Shown in pieces: positions 52,494-62,200 of a stretch of DNA of 64,000 nt (its first letter is position 1; the number at the start of each line of letters is the position of its first letter). Made by a program: the position numbers and the translations under genes. The notes beneath the pieces were generated by a model, which made no database searches, was not told the origin of the DNA, and saw only the letters and a program-made list of their open reading frames with translations. This stretch comes from Caulobacteraceae bacterium. Its GTDB lineage: Bacteria; Pseudomonadota; Alphaproteobacteria; Caulobacterales; Aquidulcibacteraceae. The DNA lies in NCBI GenBank assembly GCA_016703335.1, contig JADJCG010000016.1, forward strand, positions 71,544 to 135,543, given 5' to 3'.

Positions 52494-53021
52494 CTAAGCG
52501 GTCGCGCTCCGCGCCCATCTTGCAACTCCGGGATAAGGCGGCTCGCCTGTGTCGGCGAAGCCGTTCTTTGCGAGCGTGGAAGCGGCGTTGATGTCTTCCG
52601 CATCAAGATGCGCGATGACGCGTTTGGCGCCGTTGGCAAAGCCCCAGGTCGCGAGAGCGCGGATTGTTTCGCCGCCATAGCCGCGACCGCGGAATTCAGG
52701 CAGCAGACCGAAGGCGAGCTCGACTTCGCCATCTTCATCGGGACGGCCAATCAAAGCAGCGATGCCAACGAGCCGTGGCGGCGCGCGTTCGCCTTCGTTC
52801 GCGAGCAGCGCCCAGCCGTACCAGCCCTGCCCTTCAGGATCGTGCGCGAGATTTTGTTCGGCCCACGCGAAGGCTGCGTGTTCGAACGGCGCGGGCGGCC
52901 ACACGGGTTCGTGGGTGACAGCAATGGCGTTGAAGAAGGCGGTTCGACTCGACGCCTGGAGCGCGGCCAGATCACGATCGAGCGCCAACAGCGCGATGCG
53001 GTTCGCAGTTAGTATCAGCAA
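52494..53021 (-). CDS. GNAT family N-acetyltransferase
   Basis: 175 aa from a TTG at 53021, with GAGGGGAG about 8 nt upstream. GNAT motifs: WYGWALLANEGERAPPRLVGI, then ELAFGLLPEFRGRGYGGETI (acetyl-CoA pyrophosphate loop) and NAASTLAKNGF. The open frame continues upstream to 53444 but there reads as an unlike, Ser/Arg-rich stretch and is treated as non-coding. Confidence 0.82.
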   Translation of the reverse strand: MLILTANRIALLALDRDLAALQASSRTAFFNAIAVTHEPVWPPAPFEHAAFAWAEQNLAHDPEGQGWYGWALLANEGERAPPRLVGIAALIGRPDEDGEVELAFGLLPEFRGRGYGGETIRALATWGFANGAKRVIAHLDAEDINAASTLAKNGFADTGEPPYPGVARWARSATA

Positions 53022-53133
53022 GAGCCGTCTCCCCTCGGTTGCTCGCGGAACCGAGCAGAACTCACAGGGGCTCAAATGCAAAGTTAGCGTTCGGCAATTT
53101 TCACAGGCGGATGTCGTCGTTACCGCACGTGAC

Positions 53134-54673
53134 TCACTCCGGCTGTGGTTCTTTCGGACGGCTTTCGTGCAGCGCGAGCATGGCGCCGAGTGCAATGATC
53201 GCGGGGATGATGCCGAGCAGAGGCCAGCCCGAGACGGCGGCGAAGGTTGCGCCGATCCAGCCGAAGGCGACGAACGAGCGGCCGAAATTGAGCAAGAGGC
53301 TGCCCCGCGTGCGGCGGCGGAATTCTTTGCGATTGCCTGGCGTTTGGTGCCAGATCGCGATGAGGCAGGTTGAGATGATCGCCGCAGCGCCGCCGAGCGC
53401 GAGCCAGAAGCCGGCCATAGGCGCGATGAACACAGCCACGCCAATCACTGGCAGCGAGAGCAACAGCGCTGATGGCGCCGCAGCGGCGAATGCTTTGGCG
53501 TAGTCGACTTCATCGCGAGAGACGGGCGCGCTGACGATGAGATCTGGTGCGTCCTCGGCAGAGACGGTGAGCCAAGCAAGGCTGGCCGCGAAGGATGTCA
53601 CGATCAGCACGAACGCAGACGCAATGCCTGCGGAGGAGAAGCGACTCACCTCCCCGTCGCTGATCTGCGATCCGAACACGGCCATGAGTGGCGCGAAGTA
53701 GAGCAGCGGCAGAAGGATTTGCGACAAGCAATAACGGGTCGCGGCGCAGCAGGCGCCATTCCTTCGAGACCAGAGTCGCGCGTACGCCGCTGCGCATGGC
53801 GCGTGCCGCGCGGGTGTTGATCTTGCGGCGCTGCCCGAGGCCGGCGATGGCGGCGGCGTCGCGCGAGAAGCCGGCCGCGTACCACCAAACGGCCAGCAGG
53901 AACGCGATTACGGCAATGGCGGCCCAGATGGCGAGATCGGCGTTGAGGCCAAACGCGGCGCGCGCCGGTAGCGAAAGCGGGCTCGACGGATTGCCGACGA
54001 CCGGAACGATCGCGTTGAAGATGTCTTGCATCGCGCGGGCGCGGGATTCGTTTTCGCTGAAGCGCGGCACTTGGCTGGCGATGAAGAACGCGGCGCCTAT
54101 CAAGCTGCCGAGAATTTGCGCAACGACGCGTGTGTTCTTGGGGCCGATGACAGCGAAGAGAATGCGCGCGAGGACAAGCGCGATTGCGGTCGCGAAGAGT
54201 GTGAGCAGCAGAACGGCTGGCGCGAAGCCGATCCACGCCCAACCGCCGAAGAACGGCAACCACACGCACACGGCTACGACGAGGATGAGATAAAACAGCC
54301 CGACATTGATGGCGATGGCGCTCATGCGCACGAGGACGACACGCCAGAGCGGAACCGGCGATGCAAGTAGCAGGTCGAGATCGCCGCGTTGGTAGAGTGA
54401 TTCAGTGATCAGCATCAAAGCTTGGCTGAGCATCAGCGAGAATAAGATTGTGAGGGCGCCGCCGATGATGCCGAGCGTCATCACGTTGGGCTCGGGCGTA
54501 ATCTCCGAGAGAAAGCGCGCGGCCCAGTAGCCGCCGAAGCCGAGGGCGGCGGTGAGAAAAGTGTAGAACACGGCGCGGCGCACGTGGCGGCCTTTGCCGC
54601 TGGCGCGGAAGTTGCGCCACGTCAGCAGCATTTCGTGGCTGAGCAGAAAGAGAACGCCGCCGGGGCCGAACAT
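53134..54673 (-). CDS. ABC transporter permease (ABC-2-like), one frameshift
   Basis: About 512 aa joined near 53725-53732; the total length 3n+1 agrees with one inserted base. Part one: hydrophobic N-half with TWRNFRASGKG, LMLSQALMLITESLYQRGDL and several TM segments; part two: SQILLPLLYFAPLMAVFGSQ to the end. Six or more TM segments per half. Its start overlaps the ATPase stop (shared base at 54673), so both are one exporter. Substrate unknown. Confidence 0.85.
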
Positions 54674-55413
54674 CAGGCTGCGCCCGCGCCAACGAGTTGG
54701 AGGTAGACGTCTTCGAGCGTGGCGTTGTCGCCGCCTGCCCTGCCGCGCAACTCGGTGAGCGTGCCCTCGGCGAGCAGCTTGCCGCCTTGGATGATGCCGA
54801 TGCGATCGGCGAGGCGTTCGGCGACGTCGAGAATGTGCGTGGTAAGGATAACGGAGCCGCCGCTCTTCACGCGTTGCTGCAGGAGGTCTTTGACTTGGCG
54901 CGCGACGGCAGCGTCGAGGCCGGTGAGCGGCTCGTCGAGCATAAGCAGCTTCGGATCGTGGATGAGCGCGCCGGCGAGCGCAGTCTTTTGCTTCATGCCG
55001 CGCGAGAAGCCTTCGGTGCGCTCGTCGCGATTATCCCAGAGGCCGAGGAATTTGAGCAGCTCTTCGGCGCGCGGCGCGGCGGTCTTCGCGTCAACACCCC
55101 AGAGGCCGGCGATGAATTCGAGATATTCCCAAGCGGTGAGCTTGTCGTAGAGCGCGGGTTCGTCTGGCAGCCAAGCGAGTTGGCGCTTGGCTGCGATGGG
55201 ATCGTTTATGACGTCGGCGCCGAAGACGTGAATCGAGCCGGAATCTGGTTTCAGCAGGCCGGTGACCATGCGCAGCGTGGTGGTCTTGCCGGCGCCGTTA
55301 GGGCCGAGCAGCGCGTAAAGCTCGCCGGCCCGGATATCGAGATCGAGCGCGTCGACGGCGGTTTTTGCGCCGAACTTTTTCGTGAGCGCGCGGACTGAGA
55401 GTGCGTTGGTCAA
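54673..55413 (-). CDS. ABC transporter ATP-binding protein
   Basis: 246 aa. Walker A GPNGAGKTTTL, Q-loop region AWLPDEPALYDKLT, signature FSRGMKQK (variant of LSGGQ), Walker B LLMLDEPLTGLD, and H-loop TTHILD. The absence of a substrate-binding protein and the adjacent ABC-2-like permease suggest an exporter of a hydrophobic or polymeric substrate. Confidence 0.95.
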   Translation of the reverse strand: MTNALSVRALTKKFGAKTAVDALDLDIRAGELYALLGPNGAGKTTTLRMVTGLLKPDSGSIHVFGADVINDPIAAKRQLAWLPDEPALYDKLTAWEYLEFIAGLWGVDAKTAAPRAEELLKFLGLWDNRDERTEGFSRGMKQKTALAGALIHDPKLLMLDEPLTGLDAAVARQVKDLLQQRVKSGGSVILTTHILDVAERLADRIGIIQGGKLLAEGTLTELRGRAGGDNATLEDVYLQLVGAGAA

Positions 55414-55657
55414 CTCAAGCTCATCCTATCGCTTGTCGAAATGTCAGATCAAATCTCTTGTCGCCAAGAACCGCGCGGATGCGGGGTCCCGTTTCCGTCC
55501 CCAATACTTCAAGCGGGAAGCGGATATCATTCGCGGCATTGCGAAATTTAGCGCGACCGAGTTTGAATCTTGGCTTAAGTCGAGCAGATCCTGACCCTCA
55601 TCGCAGGCTCATTGGCCATCATCGGATTTTCTTGAACAACCCCTGCCATAGCGTCGT

Positions 55658-55798
55658 TCAGCCGGTTTGCTTGCGCTGATTGTACTCCTCACCCAGTTCC
55701 AGCATAAGGCGTGACCATGATGCCGCGTCCATAAGCGCCTGTGCGAATTCGGTGTCCTTCTTACGCGCGAAGAGCGCCAGCTCGCCGGGTAAATTCAC
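55658..55798 (-). CDS. Possible 46-aa ORF coupled to lpd
   Basis: GTG start overlaps the lpd stop as GTGA, a typical coupling arrangement. The product begins NLPGELALFARKKDTEFAQA and ends LMLELGEEYNQRKQTG: a helical, charged peptide. No family recognised. Since the lpd end is itself disturbed, the coupling could be accidental. The rest of 55414-55657 holds nothing I can support. Confidence 0.4.
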   Translation of the reverse strand: MNLPGELALFARKKDTEFAQALMDAASWSRLMLELGEEYNQRKQTG

Positions 55799-57237
55799 CG
55801 GCTCACTCTGCCCTGCAGCGGAGAAATTGTGCCCGTTGATCGTCTTGGCTCAAGTACTGCTGACCCGCCATCCTTGGCGGCTTCTCGGACGGCTTCTGGA
55901 CATCGAAGGAGGTGGCAGGTGCGGGCGATGTCTTCGGCGGAAGCGCCGAATTCCATGGCGACGCAGATTTCGCCGATCATCTCGCCGACGCCAGCGCCAA
56001 CCATGTGCACGCCGACGACCTTCTTGGTCGCAACTTCTTCGAGCACTTTCACCAGGCCGTCGGTTTCGTGATTGGTGCGCGCGCGTGAGTTGGCCATGAA
56101 TTGGAATTTGCCGACTTTGTACTCGACGCCAGCGGCTTTCAGCTCTTCTTCGGTTTTACCGGCGGTGGCGACTTCCGGGTACGTGTAAATGACGTTCGGA
56201 ATGACGTCGTAATTCACGTGGCCCCATTGGCCGGCGATGACTTGGGCGATGGCGATACCTTCCTCTTCGGCTTTGTGCGCGAGCATGGGGCCGGTAGTGA
56301 CGTCGCCGATCACGTAGATTCCGTCAGCGACTTTGAGGTGGCCATTGTGCGGGATGAAGCCGCGTTGATCGGTTTTGATGCCGACAGTGTCGAGGCCGAG
56401 GTCCTTCGTGAATGGGCGGCGACCGATGGCGACGAGGACGACGTCCGCATCGAGCGTGCGCGCGGCGCCGCCTTTGGCGGGCTCGATCGACACTTGCAGG
56501 CCGTCGTGCAGCTTTTCGATGCCGGTGACTTTGTGGCCGAGTTCGAATTTCACGCCTTGCTTCTTCAGTATCTTCTGGAAGGCGGTCGAGATTTCGGTGT
56601 CGATGGTTGGCGTGATCTTATCGAGAAATTCGACGACGGTGACTTCCGCGCCAACGCGGCGCCAGACGCTGCCGAGTTCGAGGCCAATGACGCCAGCGCC
56701 GACGACGATGAGCTTCTTCGGCACTTGCTTCAGCGACAGCGCGCCGGTGGAGCTGACGATGCGTTCTTCGTCAATGTCGATGTTCGGCAGCGGTGTTGGC
56801 TCTGAGCCAGTGGCGATGACGATGTTCTTGGTTTCGAGCGTTTGCTTGGCGCCATCGGGGCCGGTGACTTCAACGCGGCCTTTGCCGGCGATACGGCCGA
56901 AGCCTTTGACGTAGTCCACCTTGTTCTTCTTCATCAGAAACTCGACGCCCTTGGTGAGGCCGTCGACGGCGTCGTCTTTTTGTTTGAGCATTTGCGGCAG
57001 ATCGAGTTCGACGCCGCTGACCTTCACGCCCATGCCTGGAAACGTCTTCGTCGCCGCTTCGAAATACTCGCTGGCGTGCAGCAGAGCCTTCGACGGGATG
57101 CAACCGACATTAAGACAGGTGCCGCCGAGCTTGCCGCGGCTTTCGATGATCGCGGTTTTGAGACCGAGCTGGCCGGCGCGGATGGCGCAATTGTAGCCGC
57201 CGGGGCCGCCGCCAATGATAACGAGATCGTACGACAT
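55795..57237 (-). CDS. lpdA: Dihydrolipoyl dehydrogenase, disturbed C-terminus
   Basis: 480 aa. FAD-binding GGGPGGYNCAIRAGQLG, the redox disulfide GGTCLNVGCIPSK, and NAD-binding GAGVIGLELGSVW are intact. At the C-terminus the normal HAHPTxSEAVREA, whose His-Glu pair is catalytic, reads HLLRCPEAVREAA, followed by an unusual tail GTISPLQGRVSR. This looks like two compensating small indels near 55891-55915. Lpd is the E3 component that serves the 2-oxoglutarate complex encoded nearby. Confidence 0.95.
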   Translation of the reverse strand: MSYDLVIIGGGPGGYNCAIRAGQLGLKTAIIESRGKLGGTCLNVGCIPSKALLHASEYFEAATKTFPGMGVKVSGVELDLPQMLKQKDDAVDGLTKGVEFLMKKNKVDYVKGFGRIAGKGRVEVTGPDGAKQTLETKNIVIATGSEPTPLPNIDIDEERIVSSTGALSLKQVPKKLIVVGAGVIGLELGSVWRRVGAEVTVVEFLDKITPTIDTEISTAFQKILKKQGVKFELGHKVTGIEKLHDGLQVSIEPAKGGAARTLDADVVLVAIGRRPFTKDLGLDTVGIKTDQRGFIPHNGHLKVADGIYVIGDVTTGPMLAHKAEEEGIAIAQVIAGQWGHVNYDVIPNVIYTYPEVATAGKTEEELKAAGVEYKVGKFQFMANSRARTNHETDGLVKVLEEVATKKVVGVHMVGAGVGEMIGEICVAMEFGASAEDIARTCHLLRCPEAVREAAKDGGSAVLEPRRSTGTISPLQGRVSR

Positions 57238-57327
57238 GAAAGCTCCAGGGATGTCTGATGGCGCGCTTCGGCGCGGATGTGATTTGAGCGGAACATAAGG
57301 CCGCGCGCCGCGCGATCAATCCGCGTT

Positions 57328-58723
57328 TTAGTCGCCCTGCCCTGCACGCCTGCGCGCCCAGATGGTCCAGCCGATCAATACGCCTGCGAGCGCCAGCATA
57401 GTCCAGCCGAAGACGTCGCCAGTGCGCGAGTAGAGCGTCGCGCCAAGCCCAGTTGCGGGTGCTGTGACATTGTAGGCTGTCTGCGGGCCGCTGGGGGCTT
57501 GCGATGTGACGCGGCCGTAGCCGTCACTGACGGTGAGCACGCCGTTCCGCGCGCTGCGAATGATCGAATAGCCGTTCTCGACCCCGCGCAGCACCGCCAT
57601 GCGGCTGTGAAGCCAGGCGTCGACGTCAAAATCCCAAGCGGGCACGATCATGACATCCACGCCCGCATAGCCGCGCGCGAGATCGGGAAAATCCATGTCT
57701 TTGCAGATCGCGACGCCGTAGAGCACGCCGCCGTTCTCAAACTTGAGATCGGCCGTACCGGGTTGGAACTCGGATTCCAGGCCAGGGATCATGTGACGCT
57801 TATCGTAGGTGTGCCACTCGGTGCGCTCGAAGACGAAGGCGCGATTGAAGCGGCCGCCCTCCTCCGTCTCATCGTCAGCGCCAGCGACGATGAGCAAATC
57901 GCGGCGGCGGGCGATCTCGCCGAGCTGTTCGATTGCGGCGGCACGATCGCCAGGTTCGAGGTGTGCAATCTTTTCCGGAAGCACGATGACGTGCCGGCCG
58001 TCATCCGCGGCACGTTCGATCTGCGGCGTGTAGGCGTTCCAGACAGCGCGCCAGTCATCGGGCACGCCTTCGAACTGGTCCCCGGCGATGAGCGTGACGT
58101 CGATCGTCTCCCCTGCAGGCAAACGCTGCGCGATGCGCGCGTAGCCGAAGGCCAAGGCAGCTGTCACGATCAACGCTGGCGCGAGGAAGCCTACGATCGC
58201 GCGTTTTGCGATCAGCAACGCAATCGCCGACGCAAACAGTGTGACGATGAATGTGATTGCGGGCGCGCCGCCAAGTGAGGCGACCTGGATCGCGGGGATG
58301 AAATCCATTTGGCTATAGGCCAGCGCGCCAGCGGTGCTGTGAGGTGAGAACGCGGCGGTCAGCGTATCGATACCCGTCATCAGCGCGGGAAAGACGAATA
58401 CCGCAGCCCATTTCGGCAGAAGATGCGACGCGCCGCGCACAGCATACGCCATCGCGCCCCAGATCAAGGCTTTGCTAACGGCGATGATGAGCACCGGGAC
58501 GATGCCGCCAATGCTCCGATAGGTACGAAATCATCAGCACGATCGACATGACGCCAGCGATGGCGCCGTATGCGAACGCGCCAAGGCGCGATGCGCCAAT
58601 TGCCGCGATCAACATCGGGATCGGTGCAATCCAGGCGAGCGGCCAGAACGGATTGAGGCTGTACGCCTGCGCGAGCAACGCGCCGGAGATCAGCGCGGCG
58701 ACGATGCGTCCGAGCAGCAGCAC
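57328..58723 (-). CDS. Apolipoprotein N-acyltransferase-like protein, one frameshift
   Basis: About 464 aa joined near 58505-58520. The first frame gives the N-terminal TM bundle (LLGRIVAALISGALLAQAYS and following); the second frame gives more TM segments and a nitrilase domain with the expected catalytic residues: LPEKI (Glu), YDKRHMIPG (Lys) and GVAICKDMDFP (Cys). This is the Lnt architecture; Lnt N-acylates the lipid-modified Cys of lipoproteins. Similarity to canonical Lnt is limited, so an Lnt-like enzyme of other use is possible. Confidence 0.82.
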
Positions 58724-58744
58724 CCTCGCCGTTCCTCCGCGTAA

Positions 58745-59236
58745 TTAGGCGCCTTGCTTGTCCCAGTGCGCGCGATCAACGGCGTCGATGATGAAGATCA
58801 GCAAGCCGACGATCAAGATGATGCCGAGAATGCCCACCTGCGCTTCGGTGCCGCCGGTGTTCGCGGCAAGCTCAGCGGGAGCCGTGTAGGCGTTGACATC
58901 GATGCTTTGAACGTTGGCGACGAGGCCGCCGCCTTCATTCTGCTGCGCAAGAGCCCAACGCGCGCCGTAGAAACCAAAACCGATGAGCCAGGTCCAGAAG
59001 GCTTGCGTGCGGCGCATGAGACGCACTGCCGAGATAAGGAAGAAGAGACCGGCGCCGGTCCACAGGCCAACTTCAATCCAGGTCAGCGCGTTGACTGTCG
59101 CTTCCTGGTCAGCGGTCAGCGGCAGCTGGATCGGCAGCTGCGCGAGATGCACTGTGCCCGCGAACGCGGCGCCAAGGCTTGCAAGCACGAGAACCAGCAG
59201 CACCAGAATGGCCGGCCAGCGCAGAATAAATGTCAT
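58745..59236 (-). CDS. Hypothetical membrane protein with three to four TM segments
   Basis: 163 aa from the ATG at 59236; the longer frame to 59431 adds a stretch unlike the rest. TM segments at about 7-27, 46-66, 75-95 and 133-153 (VGILGIILIVGLLIFIIDAV). Middle loop reads NVQSIDVNAYTAPAE. No family recognised. It lies 21 nt before the Lnt-like gene and could share its transcript. Confidence 0.65.
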   Translation of the reverse strand: MTFILRWPAILVLLVLVLASLGAAFAGTVHLAQLPIQLPLTADQEATVNALTWIEVGLWTGAGLFFLISAVRLMRRTQAFWTWLIGFGFYGARWALAQQNEGGGLVANVQSIDVNAYTAPAELAANTGGTEAQVGILGIILIVGLLIFIIDAVDRAHWDKQGA

Positions 59237-59387
59237 GGGGCGTCCCCTCCCGCACCGCTCCCCCGAGCGCCGGGCGCAATCTACCGGGCTCGTTGCGGCT
59301 CGCCAATGGGTCGCCGGGAAAGCGTTTGGATTCAGCGCTCTTCTGGGGAAAATAGCGCAGCTAGGGTGCGCGGGCGGAGGGAAAGCG

Positions 59388-59748
59388 ATGACGTGGTTCG
59401 GAAAGGTGAGCGCCTGGGGTGCGCTGCTCATGGCGGCGATGTTCGCGGTGAATGCCTACTTTCAGTTCGCGACGGGCGTGAGCGGTTGGATTTATGCGCT
59501 GACAGGGCTGCTGCTTGGCCTTGGAGGCTTTCGAACGCTTCGAAAGATGTCGGGTGGATTGCGCTTGCTCGCGGGTGCTTGGGGATTGGCCGGGGATTCA
59601 ATTCATGCCGTGGCTCACGGCGGCGGCGACAATCGAGGGAAGCGCGCACGATAGCTACTACGTGGTCAGCTCTCCGCTCGCGCTGGCGCTGCTGTGTGTG
59701 GCGCTCGCCGGGCTTGCGCTCACGGTCCTGCACAAAGAGACGAAGTAG
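59388..59748 (+). CDS. Small membrane protein, one frameshift
   Basis: About 119 codons from the ATG at 59388, with GGAGG upstream. Frame one: MTWFGKVSAWGALLMAAMFAV and further TM segments to LLAGAWGLAG; frame two from about 59590: TAAATIEGSAHDSYYVVSSP and a last TM ending LTVLHKETK. Four TM segments. Family not recognised. Transcribed divergently from the previous gene. Confidence 0.6.
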
Positions 59749-60066
59749 TTCTCCACAACGATCCGCGTGCGGAACGCGCAACAAGGTTCGGTCCGTTTAC
59801 TGGGGGGGCGATCAGGAGTTGCGCGGACGAAACTGGGGGAGGCCATGGCCGGTTCCCGGTACTCTTCGCGCAACTCGCGGCGAAACAGGAACCGAAAACG
59901 CGCTCGAAGCAGAGCTTAAGAGAATCGCGCGTTGGAAGCAACGTACCGCAAGCGCTCCGCTGCGCGCACACACAGTGTGAGCGAACAGTACGCGATGATC
60001 TAATTTCGAGCGTCTCTGCCCTGGCGTTCATGCGGCGCGCGATCTCACGATCGCCGCCGCAGTGGA
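59749..60066. other. Intergenic stretch without supported gene
   Basis: No convincing coding sequence. A 24-codon ORF (59845-59919, plus strand) has GGGGGAGG just before its ATG and would encode an Arg/Ser/Asn-rich peptide (MAGSRYSSRNSRRNRNRK and so on), but length and composition do not allow a call. The stretch runs straight into the GC block. Confidence 0.5.
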
Positions 60067-60550
60067 CGGCGGCCCCCCCCCGGCCCCGGGCCCCCCCCGG
60101 GGGGCGCGCCCGCGGCCGGGCCCCCCCCCCCGGGGCCCCCCCGCCGCGCGGGGGGGCGCCCCCCGCGCCCCGGCCGGGCCGCCGGGCCCCGCCGCCGCGG
60201 CCCCCCCCCCGGGGGCGCCCGGGCCGGGGCCCCCCCCCCCCCCCCCCGGAGACAAGGAACCCCCCCGCCCCCGCCCGGGCCCCCCCCCCCCGGCGAAACC
60301 CGGCGGGCAAAGGGGCCCCCCCGGGGCGCCCCCCCCCGGCGGCCCCCCGGCGGCCCCCGCCCCCCCGCCGCCCCGCCGACCGGGCCCCCCCCCGGGCCGC
60401 CCCGCCGGCGGCCGGGGCCCGCCCCCCGCCCGGGCCCCCCCCGGGCGCGGGCGCCGCCGGCCCCCCCGCCCCCGCCGCCGCCCGGGCCGCGGGGCCGCGC
60501 GCCGCCCCCCCGCCGGCGGGGGCCCGGCCCCCCCCGCGGGGGGGCCGCGC
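60067..60550. other. 484-bp block of almost pure G and C, probable artefact
   Basis: Bases 60067-60249 and 60380-60550 contain only G and C, and the part between has only about 14 other bases. Runs of 6-17 C or G are common. All six frames give Pro/Gly/Arg/Ala-only open frames, which explains the long ORFs there and means they are not genes. The block sits between a small membrane-protein gene and odhB. It looks like a base-calling or assembly artefact. Confidence 0.85.
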
Positions 60551-60566
60551 TCACCAACGCGCACCA

Positions 60567-61784
60567 TCAGAGATCCAGCAGCATACGCTCGGGATCTTCG
60601 AGGCCTTCCTTCACGCGCACAAGGAATGTGACGGCTTCTTTGCCGTCGACGATGCGGTGATCGTAGCTGAGCGCCAAGTACATCATCGGGCGGACGACGA
60701 TTTGCTTGTCGACAACGACCGGACGCTCCTGGATTTTGTGCATACCGAGGATGCCCGACTGCGGGGCGTTCAGGATCGGCGTGGACATAAGCGAGCCGTA
60801 GACGCCGCCATTGCTGATGGTGAACGTCGCGCCTTGCAGATCTTCGATCTTCAAATGGCCGTCGCGGGCTTTGAGCCCAAGTTCGCCGATTTCCTTTTCG
60901 ATCTCGGCCATAGATTTGTGGTCAGCGTCACGCACGACGGGGACAACGAGACCACGATCGGTGCCTACCGCGATGCCGATGTCGTAGAAATTCTTGTAGA
61001 TGATGTCGTCGCCATCGATCTCGGCGTTGACGTTCGGGATTTCCTTCAGGCCAGCGATGCACGCCTTTACGAAGAAGGACATGAAGCCGAGCTTCACGCC
61101 GTGCTTGCGCTCGAAATTGTCCTTGTACTTGTTGCGCGCCGCCATGATCGCCGACATGTCGGCCTCATTGAACGTCGTCAGCATTGCAGCGGTGTTTTGC
61201 GCTTCCTTCAAACGGCGCGCGACTGTCTTGCGGAGACGCGTCATCGGCACGCGCTCTTCACGGTCACTGACGATGCGGGCGGCGAGCGGAGGATGCGCGG
61301 CGGGCGCTTGCTGCTGCTGCGCGCCGCGGTTTTCGATGATGGCGAGCGCATCAGCTTTGGTGACGCGGCCGTCGCGGCCTGAGCCACTCACGCCGGAAAG
61401 ATCGGCGTTGTTCTCAGCGGCGATGCGCTGAACCGACGGCGGCGCTTGCTTGGCGGCGCCGGTGCTCGCGGCGGCAGGTTGCGGCGCGGGCAGCGGCGAT
61501 GCTGGCTTCGGCGCTTCGGCTTTCGGCGCGGACGGCGCTGGTTGCGCCCCTGCTCCGCCCATGCGGGCGAGAATGGCGCCGATGCCAACCGTCGCGCCTT
61601 CACTGGCGACGATCTCGCTCAGCACGCCAGCTTCCGGCGCGGAAACTTCGACGGAGACTTTATCGGTCTCAAGCTCGACGAGCGTTTCGTCCTTGCGGAC
61701 GGTGTCGCCGGCTTTCTTCATCCACTTCGCGACGGTGGCTTCGCTGACACTTTCGCCGAGGGTCGGCACAACAATATCGGTCAT
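60567..61784 (-). CDS. odhB: Dihydrolipoyllysine succinyltransferase (E2 of 2-oxoglutarate dehydrogenase)
   Basis: 405 aa. N-terminal lipoyl domain with [19 protein letters not shown] (Lys at the lipoylation site), Ala/Pro linker, peripheral binding domain around [17 protein letters not shown], and a catalytic domain with [19 protein letters not shown]. Intact. Its ATG overlaps the stop of the GFA gene as ATGA. The 3' end abuts the GC block. Confidence 0.97.
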   Translation of the reverse strand: MTDIVVPTLGESVSEATVAKWMKKAGDTVRKDETLVELETDKVSVEVSAPEAGVLSEIVASEGATVGIGAILARMGGAGAQPAPSAPKAEAPKPASPLPAPQPAAASTGAAKQAPPSVQRIAAENNADLSGVSGSGRDGRVTKADALAIIENRGAQQQQAPAAHPPLAARIVSDREERVPMTRLRKTVARRLKEAQNTAAMLTTFNEADMSAIMAARNKYKDNFERKHGVKLGFMSFFVKACIAGLKEIPNVNAEIDGDDIIYKNFYDIGIAVGTDRGLVVPVVRDADHKSMAEIEKEIGELGLKARDGHLKIEDLQGATFTISNGGVYGSLMSTPILNAPQSGILGMHKIQERPVVVDKQIVVRPMMYLALSYDHRIVDGKEAVTFLVRVKEGLEDPERMLLDL

Positions 61785-62200
61785 CTCAATTCACTCGCTG
61801 GAGGTGGTTCATCGTGACTAGGAAGCACGGGTGACTCGGTGTGCGTCCAGAACACCATGTCATTGCCGTTGTTTTTCTGAACAAGCCGTGTGCGCTTGGG
61901 GCTGAGGCCGCGCAGAAGGCGCGCGTTGACCGCCATCCGCTCCGCATCGTCGTTGCCGACTTCGGTGCTGTGCGTATGGCATCCGCAGGTGCGGCAATGG
62001 TGGAATTCCAACATGCGGTCACCCCAGATGTAGGTGAACGTGTCGGGCTTGCTGACAAAACGGACTTCGCGCTGCGGATAATACGCCCAGAGCCCGCCGG
62101 TTAGACGGCACTTCGAGCAATTGCAGTCCATCACCCATTCGGGTTCTTCGACTTGGAAGCGGACTGCGCCGCAGTGACAGGAGCCGTCGAGCTTGGTCAT
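61781..62200 (-). CDS. GFA / CENP-V family zinc-binding protein inside the odh operon
   Basis: 139 aa. Cys motifs of the glutathione-dependent formaldehyde-activating (GFA) family: [17 protein letters not shown], and [11 protein letters not shown], which bind zinc. Reaction unknown. It is coupled at both ends by 4-nt overlaps (ATGA with odhA and with odhB), so it is translated with 2-oxoglutarate dehydrogenase subunits. Confidence 0.9.
   Translation of the reverse strand: MTKLDGSCHCGAVRFQVEEPEWVMDCNCSKCRLTGGLWAYYPQREVRFVSKPDTFTYIWGDRMLEFHHCRTCGCHTHSTEVGNDDAERMAVNARLLRGLSPKRTRLVQKNNGNDMVFWTHTESPVLPSHDEPPPASELR

Noticed and set aside
53022..53444. N-terminal extension of the GNAT at 52494-53021
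   Set aside because: Ser/Arg-rich translation without homology, overlapping the antisense of the ABC permease.
60028..60631. Pro/Gly-rich ORFs in the GC block
   Set aside because: Stop codons need A or T; the block has almost none, so all frames are open by chance.
59694..61382. Long plus-strand ORF across the GC block and odhB
   Set aside because: It consists of Pro/Arg-rich translation of the artefact block plus the antisense of odhB.
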